Positions 1 to 5,146 of a stretch of DNA of 5,146 bases are shown piece by piece (position 1 is the first letter of the stretch; each line of letters opens with the position of its first letter). The translations under genes were made by a program, and so were the position numbers. The stretch comes from Prosthecobacter sp. Lineage in GTDB: Bacteria > Verrucomicrobiota > Verrucomicrobiia > Verrucomicrobiales > Verrucomicrobiaceae. Under the pieces are notes generated by a model. The model worked only from the letters and a program-made list of their open reading frames with translations, was not told where the DNA came from and did not search any database. The stretch is taken from assembly GCA_020216965.1 (NCBI GenBank), contig JAIWOJ010000206.1, forward strand, positions 1 through 5,146, written 5' to 3'.

Positions 1-1
1 G

Positions 2-124
2 GAACGTTGCACGATCTCCCAGGCCGCCTTTCAAGCCGATATCCAGTTGGAGATGGAAGGAAAAAAAATTCCCGTCCGCCAGCAAGTGACCACGCGGCTG
101 ACCCACTTCGCCAAAGTGCCCTGA
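2..124 (+). CDS. C-terminal end of an unidentified protein (5' end outside window)
   Basis: An open frame enters from the left edge and ends at TGA 122-124, giving the last 40 residues of a protein. The tail is mixed and hydrophilic, with the stretch QLEMEGKKIPVRQQVTTRLT followed by HFAKVP at the end. Alternating polar and hydrophobic residues suggest beta strands, but I do not recognise a family and propose no function. Codon use looks coherent and there is no internal stop. The frame contains a run of eight A at 61-68, encoding Lys-Lys; the frame runs through it without a break. The stop codon forms part of a short inverted repeat with 151-157. That this is a real gene end is inferred from the open frame and its composition; at 123 nt it could be chance. 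Confidence 0.5.
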   Translation, partial: ERCTISQAAFQADIQLEMEGKKIPVRQQVTTRLTHFAKVP

Positions 125-191
125 CCTGATCTGGGCATCTGGGGCAAACACAGGTCATAGATCGTCATCCGATTCGCCATTGCCTGGGGCA
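122..191 (+). promoter_or_regulatory. Upstream region of the MFS gene with short direct and inverted repeats
   Basis: Seen directly: CTGGGGCA occurs at 139-146 and again at 184-191, starts 45 bp apart, with a related CTGGGCAT at 131-138. A 7-bp inverted repeat, TGACCTG 122-128 and CAGGTCA 151-157, brackets the first pair and includes the stop of the preceding gene. Repeats spaced by whole helical turns upstream of a transporter are what a dimeric or AraC-type activator site could look like. The only sigma70-like match, TTGCCT 180-185 with TGTAGA 202-207, is poor. A regulatory role is inference. Confidence 0.2.
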
Positions 192-229
192 GTTGGGTTC
201 ATGTAGAAAGCAGCGCGTCACAAAAAACG

Positions 230-1462
230 GTGACTGCAATCCCAGCCACTCTCATGCCCTCCTCCCCCCAACGCACAGCCTGGATGGCAGTCGCGCTGCT
301 TTTCCCAGTGGCCCTGCTGAATTATCTAGACCGCCAGATGCTGGCCACCATGCAGAAATCCATGGTGGAGGACATCCCCAGCATCACCAATGAGGAAGCC
401 TGGGGTAGCGTGCTGGCGGCCTTCAAGTGGACGTATGCCTTCCTCAGCCCCATCGGTGGCTACATCGCGGACCGGTTCAGCCGCCGCCGGGTGATCGTTT
501 TCAGCCTTGCGGCCTGGTCTGTCGTCACCTGGTTGACCGCCCACGTCACCACCATGGATCAGCTCATCTGGGCACGCGCCGCCATGGGCATCAGTGAGGC
601 CTTTTACATCCCCGCAGCGCTGGCCCTCATCGCCGATTTTCACACGGGCGGCACCCGTTCCTTTGCCGTCGGTGTCCACCAGACGGGCATCTATGCCGGG
701 CAGATGCTCGGCGGCCTGGCAGGTTATGTGGCCGATGCGCCTGGCTATGGCTGGCAGTGGATGTTCAGCACCTGCGGCATGGTGGGCATCCTCTATGCCC
801 TGCCATTGCTCACTGCTTTGAAAAATCCACCACGTCCGGCAGATGCCGTGCCCGTGGCCTCCCCGGCTGCCGGGCTGAAGGAGCTGCTAGGGAACCGCAA
901 TTTTCTCCTGCTCGTAGCCTATTTTACCCTACCTGCCATCGCCGGATGGGTGATCCGGGACTGGGGGCCGAAGATCCTGCGGGACCAATTTTCCCTCAAA
1001 CAGGGCGATGCTGGGATGCTGGCCGTCTTCACGGTGCAGATTGCCTCCCTCATCGGTGCCTTGGCGGGCGGGCTGCTGGCAGACCGGCTCATGCGCAAAA
1101 ATCCGCGTGGACGCATCTACGCCAGCGCGCTGGGCATGGTACTCTTTCTCCCGGCTCTGTTCGGCCTCGGCCACGCCCCATCCGTCGTCCTGGCTGTGCT
1201 AGCGTTGGCCGTTTTTGGGCTCGGCTGGGGCTTCTTTGACTGCAATAACATGCCCATCCTCAGCCAAATCACCCGGCCTGAGGTGCGCGCCACCGGCTAC
1301 GGCCTGATGAACTTGGTCAGCATGACCTTTGGCGGGCTAGGGGACAAAGGCTACGGTGCCCTGCGCGATCGTGGGGTGCCCATTGACTACATCTTTGGCG
1401 CCTTCGCCGGAGTCGCGCTGCTGTCCATTTTCGTTGTGCTACTGATCCGGCCCAGAGCCTGA
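230..1462 (+). CDS. MFS transporter, ACS/Spinster-like, 12 transmembrane segments
   Basis: A 410-residue major facilitator superfamily permease of the inner membrane. Its substrate cannot be read from sequence; relatives move organic anions, sugars or sugar acids by proton- or ion-coupled transport. Helix 1 carries NYLDRQ (31-36). The loop 2-3 signature is GGYIADRFSRRRV (76-88), and a second-half copy, GGLLADRLMRKNPRGR, lies at 280-295. Helix 4 has an R-x3-G-x2-E-A pattern (116-124) followed by a Pro-Ala kink, and GWQWMF (174-179) precedes helix 6. A hydrophilic central loop around 198-222 separates the halves, and the last helix ends in IRPRA. The length is usual for the superfamily and nothing is missing. 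The start is GTG 230; ATG 254 is an alternative giving eight fewer residues, and neither has a clear Shine-Dalgarno sequence. The gene converges on the AraC gene, which may regulate it. Confidence 0.93.
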   Translation: MTAIPATLMPSSPQRTAWMAVALLFPVALLNYLDRQMLATMQKSMVEDIPSITNEEAWGSVLAAFKWTYAFLSPIGGYIADRFSRRRVIVFSLAAWSVVTWLTAHVTTMDQLIWARAAMGISEAFYIPAALALIADFHTGGTRSFAVGVHQTGIYAGQMLGGLAGYVADAPGYGWQWMFSTCGMVGILYALPLLTALKNPPRPADAVPVASPAAGLKELLGNRNFLLLVAYFTLPAIAGWVIRDWGPKILRDQFSLKQGDAGMLAVFTVQIASLIGALAGGLLADRLMRKNPRGRIYASALGMVLFLPALFGLGHAPSVVLAVLALAVFGLGWGFFDCNNMPILSQITRPEVRATGYGLMNLVSMTFGGLGDKGYGALRDRGVPIDYIFGAFAGVALLSIFVVLLIRPRA

Positions 1463-1475
1463 GGCAATCGGGGGT

Positions 1476-1492
1476 GGCGCGAGATGCGCGCC
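1476..1492. terminator. GC-rich hairpin between convergent genes
   Basis: GGCGCG (1476-1481), a 5-nt loop AGATG, and CGCGCC (1487-1492) form a perfect 6-bp stem. It sits in the 47-bp gap between the MFS stop (1460-1462) and the AraC stop (1510-1512), where a shared bidirectional terminator would be expected. No U-run follows on either strand, so it is not a textbook intrinsic terminator. The hairpin is seen; the terminator role is inferred from position. Confidence 0.4.
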
Positions 1493-1509
1493 GGGCACGC
1501 AGAAAAGCC

Positions 1510-2346
1510 TCAGCCCTGTTCTGCCCGATAGGCTGCGGGAGAGGTGTTTCGGTGCTGGCGCATCATGCGGCTCAGGTATTGTCGGTTCACCAGCCCGCAG
1601 GCTTCGGCGATGGACTCGATGCTATCCTGCGTGTGGCGTAGCAGGCGGCAGGCCTCGTCTAGCCGGTAATCGAGCAGCACGCGCATCGGTGGGAGCTGCA
1701 GCTCCTGCCGAAAGAGGTGATTCATGTTGCGCACGCTCAGCCCGGCGTGGCGCGCGACCTGCTCTGCCGTCAGCCTCAGACCCAGGTGCTGATTCATGAA
1801 TTCCATGGCCTTCAGCACGCGCGCATCTAGCCGCTGGTCCTGCCAGACGCTGGCCGGTAGTTTCTTGAGCACCTCGGCCACCAGCAAGATGCAGACCCAG
1901 GGAAAGGCCGTGCGGTTCGGTTCAGCGCCCAGGCGCATCACCTCCCGCAGCAGCGTCCGCAGGGGGGCGGTCACGGGAAAGCCATAGATGCCCGGTGCTG
2001 CCCGATCTGCCGCGGGGCCCAGATTGAAATGGGAGTACCATTTGCTGAAGGGCTGCGTCGTCGTCGTGCTGAAAGTCGTGTGCGGCGGGATCAAAAAAAC
2101 CGTGCCCGGCCTCAGCGGCGTGCATTGCCCATTGATTTCGATGATGCCGCCCTCCTCCAGCGGCCAATAGAGCCGCCAGTAGGGATCATTCAGCCTGCGC
2201 AGTTCCCACTGCTGGAGCTCAATCTTGCGCGTGGTCAGGATGTCCACCGTCACCGCAGGCAGGGAGACGGAGCGGTGGCCCAGCACCCGGTGGGCAGAAC
2301 CCGCCGGCACGACGCTGAGGATGGAGGGGAGAGGGGGCATAGGCAT
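1510..2346 (-). CDS. AraC/XylS-family transcriptional regulator with N-terminal cupin-like domain
   Basis: A cytoplasmic DNA-binding regulator of 278 residues from ATG 2346. The N-terminal half is a cupin-like sensor: an aromatic-rich stretch DPYWRLYWPLEEGG (54-67) leads to LRPGTVFLIPPHTTF (78-92), the usual beta-barrel turn of AraC sensor domains. The C-terminal 100 residues hold two helix-turn-helix units. The first is around 192-212 (AEQVARHAGLSVRNMNHLF). The second is around 242-263 (SIESIAEACGLVNRQYLSRM), followed by the family ending TSPAAYR (268-274). The effector is unknown; such sensors often bind a sugar or sugar acid. ATG 2346 was chosen because AGGTG at 2353-2357 lies 6 nt upstream; the longer frame from GTG 2355 overlaps that site, and ATG 2340 is also possible. 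It lies 54 bp after the DUF1501 gene on the same strand and converges on the MFS gene, so either or both are plausible targets. Confidence 0.93.
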   Translation of the reverse strand: MPMPPLPSILSVVPAGSAHRVLGHRSVSLPAVTVDILTTRKIELQQWELRRLNDPYWRLYWPLEEGGIIEINGQCTPLRPGTVFLIPPHTTFSTTTTQPFSKWYSHFNLGPAADRAAPGIYGFPVTAPLRTLLREVMRLGAEPNRTAFPWVCILLVAEVLKKLPASVWQDQRLDARVLKAMEFMNQHLGLRLTAEQVARHAGLSVRNMNHLFRQELQLPPMRVLLDYRLDEACRLLRHTQDSIESIAEACGLVNRQYLSRMMRQHRNTSPAAYRAEQG

Positions 2347-2352
2347 GGGGCA

Positions 2353-2357
2353 CACCT
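2353..2357 (-). promoter_or_regulatory. Ribosome binding site that favours ATG 2346 for the AraC gene
   Basis: On the minus strand AGGTG is followed by six bases and then ATG 2346. The match is partial (AGG plus TG), but the spacing is good. It overlaps the alternative GTG start at 2355, which has no comparable site of its own, so the later ATG is the better choice. Confidence 0.4.
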
Positions 2358-2398
2358 GCAGCTTGCCGGTGCCCCTGCGAGATAGGCTCCAAAGCTGC
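2358..2398. repeat. Inverted repeat in the DUF1501-AraC intergenic gap
   Basis: GCAGCTT (2358-2364) and AAGCTGC (2392-2398) are perfect 7-bp inverted arms separated by 27 bp, and together they fill most of the gap between the DUF1501 stop (2401-2403) and the AraC start. The left arm lies just upstream of the AraC ribosome binding site. It could be an operator for autoregulation or a weak intercistronic hairpin. Arms this short can arise by chance, and the function is inference. Confidence 0.2.
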
Positions 2399-2400
2399 CC

Positions 2401-3798
2401 TTATGTCAAAATGTCATGCACCACATGACCATGCACGTCCGTCAGGCGGAAATCCCGGCCGGCGTGGCGGAAGGTCAGGCGCTCGTGGTCCAAGCCCAGG
2501 AGATGCAGGATGGTGGCATGGAGGTCGTGCATGTGCACTTTTCCCTCCACGGCCATGTGGCCGAGCTCGTCCGTGGCACCATGGGCATGGCCGGCCTTCA
2601 CGCCGCCACCGGCCAGCCAGACGGTGAAGCCCAGGGGATTGTGGTCGCGTCCGGTACCATTGCGCTCGGCATAGGGGGTGCGGCCAAATTCACCCCCCCA
2701 CCAGACGAGGGTATCTTCCAGCAGGCCACGCTGTTTCAGGTCCGTCAGCAGTCCAGCGATGGGTTTGTCCACCGCCGCTGCGTGTTCGCCGTGTTTGGGT
2801 AGGTTGCTGTGCTGATCCCAGGCGGGGTTATTGGAGTTGTCGCCATAATTGACTTGGATAAAACGGACGCCCTGCTCGGCCAACCTGCGGGCCATCAGAC
2901 ACTGCCTGCCAAAGTTGTCGGTCGTTTTTTCGCCGATGCCGTAGAGCCGCAGGGTAGATTCACTCTCGCCCGCCAGATCCAGGACGCCTGGGGCATTGTT
3001 TTGCATCCGCCAGGCGAGCTCATAGCTCTCCAGCACGGCCTCCATCTCCTGGTCTCCAGGGCGTAGTTGTTCTTGGCCTAGGGCGCGCAGTAGCTCGAGC
3101 TGGCGGCGTTGCTGCTCAGGCGTCCAGAGGCTGTTGGTGATGTTTTTGATGCTGCCTTCCGTGGCTGGCAGACCGCTGCGGCCCACGGGCGTGCCTTGGT
3201 GGATGGCGGGTAGGAAAGCATTGCCGTAATTGCGCGGGCCGCCATTGCCTAGGCTAGGGCTGAGGGTGATAAATCCAGGCAGGTTTTCATTTTCTGCCCC
3301 TAGGCCGTACATGACCCAGGCTCCCATGCTAGGGCGGATAAAGCTGGTGGTGCCCGTGTGTAAAAACAGCGTGGCAGGACCGTGCGCCACCCCCTCCGTG
3401 TGCATCCCATGCAGGAAGCAGAGGTCATCCACATGCCGGTTGATGTGCGGGAAGAGGTCAGAGGCGTGGCGTCCTGACTGGCCGTGCTGGGAAAATTCCC
3501 AAAGCGGCTTTTTCAGGCGCTGGGGGGAGCCTTTCCCCGTCTTTGCCACGGTGCGTGGGTCAGCGATGTCGATGACCTTTTGATCATCTTTCCACAGCCG
3601 CGGCTTGTAGTCATAAGAATCCACATGGCTGACACCGCCCTGCATGAAAAGAAAGATCACCCGCTTGGCCTTGGCGGGGTGGTGTGGCAGGGCGGGGCTG
3701 CTTGCCGCCGCCGCCCCACGCCCAGCCAGGGCAGATGCGGCCAGCCAGCCAAAGCCGCACCCGGTAGTCTGTAACAAAGAACGACGTGAGAGATCCAT
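2401..3798 (-). CDS. DUF1501 family protein, Tat-exported, alkaline-phosphatase-like fold
   Basis: A 465-residue DUF1501 protein, a family abundant in Planctomycetes and Verrucomicrobia and related to sulfatases and alkaline phosphatases; no defined substrate is known to me. The N terminus has a twin-arginine signal, SRRSLL (4-9), then a hydrophobic stretch and an Ala-rich region to about 32, so it is probably exported folded. Family motifs run in order: GGVSHVDSYDYKP (54-66), AWDQH (326-330), GGEFGRTP (368-375), GRDHNP (383-388), LHATILHLLGLDHERL (426-441) and HAGRDFRLTDVHG (445-457). The Asp and His residues in these are the likely metal ligands, by analogy with the fold. The length is normal and the protein appears intact. 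ATG 3798 places the RR pair at the expected distance; AGGGGG at 3801-3806 is a rather close ribosome binding site. DUF1501 genes usually sit beside a DUF1549/DUF1553 cytochrome-type gene; here the neighbours are TerC (69 bp upstream) and AraC. Confidence 0.94.
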   Translation of the reverse strand: MDLSRRSLLQTTGCGFGWLAASALAGRGAAAASSPALPHHPAKAKRVIFLFMQGGVSHVDSYDYKPRLWKDDQKVIDIADPRTVAKTGKGSPQRLKKPLWEFSQHGQSGRHASDLFPHINRHVDDLCFLHGMHTEGVAHGPATLFLHTGTTSFIRPSMGAWVMYGLGAENENLPGFITLSPSLGNGGPRNYGNAFLPAIHQGTPVGRSGLPATEGSIKNITNSLWTPEQQRRQLELLRALGQEQLRPGDQEMEAVLESYELAWRMQNNAPGVLDLAGESESTLRLYGIGEKTTDNFGRQCLMARRLAEQGVRFIQVNYGDNSNNPAWDQHSNLPKHGEHAAAVDKPIAGLLTDLKQRGLLEDTLVWWGGEFGRTPYAERNGTGRDHNPLGFTVWLAGGGVKAGHAHGATDELGHMAVEGKVHMHDLHATILHLLGLDHERLTFRHAGRDFRLTDVHGHVVHDILT

Positions 3799-3867
3799 GG
3801 CCCCCTAAAACGCGACTCACCGCCCTGATGTTTCCCTCTGCAGGCTGAAACTCGCCCCGCATCCCGC

Positions 3868-4731
3868 TCAGCGCCGCATGGCCTCAGCGGTCTTTTTGAC
3901 CGGCCAGGTGATGACCACGATCACTGCCCCGATCAGGGTAGCAAAAAGCCGCATTGGCAGCATCAGAACGATGAGCAGAGGGGAGAGCAGCCTTTGCAAC
4001 CACGCCTTCCGAGACCACAGCAGCGTCAGGGCCGTGAGGAGCAGGATGCCCACAAATTTCAGCAGCTTCACCTTCGTCGGGCCCAGTTCATCAAAAAAAG
4101 CCGGATACTGAAGCTCCGTCAGCAACAGCAGACCCACATAGCCGATTAGGATAAAGGCCGTGTGCTCCAGCACAGGATATTTCGAGATCATCTTGAGCGC
4201 CAGCCCTGCCACCAGGCGCAGGCTGATGATGCCGATCGTCACGCCCACATACACAGGCCAGAGATCATTTGGGCTGAGCGCGATGGCAGCCACCACATTA
4301 TCCACGCTCAGGCTCAGGTCCATCAGCGCGATCATCGTCACCGTGCCTGCAAAGGTGCGGTGGTGCACGTTCACCGCCTCCCCATCCTCATCCCCCACGC
4401 CCTTTTGGCTAGCAAAGTGGGCGCACATCAGCCAGACGAGGTACAGCGCACCCAGCAGCATCACCCAGTGATTTGAAATGATCCAGGAGGCAAAGAGCAA
4501 CGCCGCCAAGCGAAAGCCGTAGGCCCCCAGATAGCCGATGTTCATGGCCTTCGTGCGCTCTCGATCATCCAGGTGGGCCGCCATTGCAGCGATGGCCAGC
4601 GCATTGTCCACAGACAGCAGCCCCTCAATCAAGATCAGCCCAAAAATCACGGGTAAAGCCTGCACGATCGCATCCCAGAGACCTGAGGAGGAAACGGCGG
4701 CAGCAGCGGCGGCAAAGAGGGTGGCAATCAT
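3868..4731 (-). CDS. TerC/YkoY-family integral membrane protein, putative divalent metal (Mn2+) exporter
   Basis: A polytopic inner-membrane protein of the TerC family, 287 residues from ATG 4731. The two halves each carry the acidic signature: IEGLLSVDNALAIAAMA (35-51) and LMDLSLSVDNVVAAIAL (136-152), whose Glu/Asp and Asp-Asn residues line the proposed metal path. A hydrophilic loop with GVGDEDGEAVNVHH (111-124) separates them, and hydrophobic helices continue to a basic end, VKKTAEAMRR. Bacillus YkoY (MeeY) and YceF (MeeF) export Mn2+ and help metalate secreted enzymes; the same role here is inference from family. The start is uncertain. The frame stays open to GTG 4854, but its first 13 codons lie inside a repeat element and a G-run follows, so I prefer ATG 4731, which gives a hydrophobic N terminus (MIATLF then six Ala). 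TTG 4800 and TTG 4776 are alternatives, and no start has a good ribosome binding site. The DUF1501 gene follows after 69 bp. Confidence 0.88.
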   Translation of the reverse strand: MIATLFAAAAAAVSSSGLWDAIVQALPVIFGLILIEGLLSVDNALAIAAMAAHLDDRERTKAMNIGYLGAYGFRLAALLFASWIISNHWVMLLGALYLVWLMCAHFASQKGVGDEDGEAVNVHHRTFAGTVTMIALMDLSLSVDNVVAAIALSPNDLWPVYVGVTIGIISLRLVAGLALKMISKYPVLEHTAFILIGYVGLLLLTELQYPAFFDELGPTKVKLLKFVGILLLTALTLLWSRKAWLQRLLSPLLIVLMLPMRLFATLIGAVIVVITWPVKKTAEAMRR

Positions 4732-4748
4732 CAGAAAGACGAGCGCAG

Positions 4749-4777
4749 TGAATACGAGAACCTCAGCATCATGCAAA
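4749..4777 (-). promoter_or_regulatory. Weak sigma70-like promoter candidate for the TerC gene
   Basis: On the minus strand TTTGCA (4777-4772) is separated by exactly 17 bases from TATTCA (4754-4749), 17 bases before ATG 4731. The hexamers match consensus at only 4/6 and 3/6 positions. The spacing is ideal and it would exclude the repeat-derived upstream frame, but the match is weak and promoter consensus in this phylum is poorly known to me. Confidence 0.2.
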
Positions 4778-4816
4778 GGCCAATTCGTCGCCCCGCGCAA
4801 GTGCCCGCCACCCCCC

Positions 4817-4928
4817 CAGAAAAGCGGTAGCTTGATGCTACCGCACCCCAACACGCTGCCGCGAAGCTCTAGACGCTAGAGCAGCGCGGAGCGTCTTGGA
4901 GTGCGCGCGGCAGCCGCCGCCGCTTTCC
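4817..4928. repeat. REP/MITE-like hairpin repeat, copy A (longer, with terminal inverted ends)
   Basis: About 112 bp built from nested hairpins. GCGGTAGC (4824-4831) pairs with GCTACCGC (4837-4844) around a 5-nt loop. GCTCTAG (4866-4872) pairs with CTAGAGC (4876-4882). GCGGC (4907-4911) pairs with GCCGC (4916-4920). The 3' arm AGCGTCTTGGAG (4890-4901) can pair with either of two upstream segments. The ends GAAAAGCGG (4819-4827) and CCGCTTTCC (4920-4928) are inverted at 8 of 9 positions, as in a small non-autonomous element. It matches copy B at about 74 of 85 aligned positions over 4817-4901 by eye. No coding capacity of its own is evident. I believe similar repeats are common in Verrucomicrobiaceae genomes, from memory and unverified. 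Confidence 0.75.
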
Positions 4929-5014
4929 GTGTGGGTCTCGCTGCCTTAGCAGCCATCCGAATAACAGCAAACGCCGGGGCTTGGAATGGCGATCCTTTGT
5001 CCTGCTGCCACCTA
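4929..5014. other. Spacer between the two repeat copies; part of the gene-free region 4732-5146
   Basis: These 86 bp lie between repeat copies A and B. The one structure I see is a short perfect hairpin, GCTGC (4940-4944), CTTA, GCAGC (4949-4953). No RNA gene, promoter or start with ribosome binding site is convincing here. The rightward frame is open through the whole spacer and copy B to the window end. The spacer may itself belong to a larger composite repeat, which cannot be decided from one instance. Across the whole stretch 4732-5146 I see no secure gene beyond the uncertain 5' end of the TerC frame and the edge frame at 5108. Confidence 0.4.
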
Positions 5015-5098
5015 CAGAAAAGCGGTAGCTTCGGCTACCGCAGTCCAAGACGCTGCCGCGAAGCTCCAGACGCTAGAAAGGCGCGCAGCGTCTTGGAG
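5015..5098. repeat. REP/MITE-like hairpin repeat, copy B (shorter, with UUCG tetraloop)
   Basis: The second copy has the same orientation as copy A. GCGGTAGC (5022-5029) and GCTACCGC (5034-5041) form an 8-bp stem capped by TTCG closed by a C-G pair, the extra-stable cUUCGg tetraloop if transcribed rightward. TCCAAGACGCTGC (5044-5056) and GCAGCGTCTTGGA (5085-5097) form a perfect 13-bp stem. CTCCAGACGCT (5064-5074) inside its loop can pair instead with 5087-5098, leaving one bulged T. The right-hand part seen in copy A, ending CCGCTTTCC, is absent, so this copy is either truncated or a basic single unit. Confidence 0.75.
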
Positions 5099-5107
5099 AT
5101 TGTGAGG

Positions 5108-5146
5108 ATGTTGCAAGAGGAAAAATTCAAAGATTCGCGGTGGCTG
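5108..5146 (+). CDS. Possible N-terminal start of a rightward gene cut by the window edge
   Basis: ATG 5108 begins an open frame reading MLQEEKFKDSRWL to the edge. GGAG at 5095-5098, which is the end of repeat copy B, lies 9 nt upstream and could serve as a ribosome binding site; GAGG also abuts the ATG. The frame is open upstream too, back to a stop at 4877-4879, so the ATG is not uniquely marked. Thirteen codons are too few to identify a family. If it is a gene, it would be divergent from terC and its translation signal would come from the repeat. Confidence 0.2.
   Translation, partial: MLQEEKFKDSRWL

Noticed and set aside
61..68. A8 run as a frameshift or phase-variable site in the left partial gene
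   Set aside because: The frame reads cleanly across it to the stop, and nothing indicates an alternative product. A single homopolymer of this length is not enough.
193..393. A 66-residue plus-strand frame overlapping the start of the MFS gene
   Set aside because: It has no ribosome binding site, a composition typical of an out-of-frame reading, and overlaps a well-supported transporter.
2416..3774. Several open frames on the plus strand opposite the DUF1501 gene (for example 2416-2802 and 3484-3774)
   Set aside because: They are antisense to a gene with clear family motifs from end to end, and their translations are low-complexity and unlike any family. They arise from GC-rich codon use.
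4686..4715. GC-rich triplet run in the TerC gene as a possible tandem repeat
   Set aside because: It encodes a short Ala stretch near the N-terminal hydrophobic segment and the triplets are mixed (GCC/GCT), so it is composition rather than an expanding repeat.
4817..5098. CRISPR array
   Set aside because: There are only two copies, of unequal length, about 85-110 bp each, with internal hairpins and 87% identity. CRISPR repeats are shorter, near-identical and regularly spaced.
4732..5146. A yybP-ykoY manganese riboswitch upstream of the TerC gene
   Set aside because: I looked on the minus strand because such genes can carry it, but did not find the characteristic conserved loops. The stems present belong to the repeat elements.

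Overview
The window looks like chromosomal DNA from a member of the Verrucomicrobiota (PVC superphylum). This is an inference from three things: a Tat-exported DUF1501 protein, a class expanded in Planctomycetes and Verrucomicrobia; an MFS transporter of a type I associate with the same phyla; and GC-rich, hairpin-forming interspersed repeats at the right end. No ribosomal or other phylogenetic marker is present, so the assignment is tentative.

Layout, left to right. At 2-124 is the C-terminal end of an unidentified rightward gene. After a roughly 105-bp gap holding short direct and inverted repeats comes a rightward 12-helix MFS transporter (230-1462). It converges on a leftward block of three genes, with a GC-rich hairpin (1476-1492) between the two stop codons. 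Read in their own direction, the leftward genes are a TerC-family membrane protein (4731-3868, start uncertain), a DUF1501 protein with a twin-arginine signal (3798-2401) and an AraC-family regulator (2346-1510). Gaps of 69 bp (TerC to DUF1501) and 54 bp (DUF1501 to AraC) allow co-transcription but do not prove it. The stretch 4732-5146 has no secure gene. It holds two same-orientation copies of a hairpin repeat (4817-4928 and 5015-5098), an 86-bp spacer, and possibly the first codons of a rightward gene at the edge.

How the genes may work together: the AraC protein has an N-terminal cupin-like sensor region and could control the neighbouring transporter, its own operon, or both. The TerC protein probably exports a divalent metal such as Mn2+, and DUF1501 proteins belong to the alkaline-phosphatase-like fold, which is usually metal-dependent. 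A link between metal export and the exported enzyme is therefore conceivable, but it rests only on adjacency. I see no strong evidence for a wholly new system. The most unusual part is the repeat region, where the 3' arm of each repeat can pair with either of two upstream arms, and where the longest possible terC reading frame starts inside a repeat copy.
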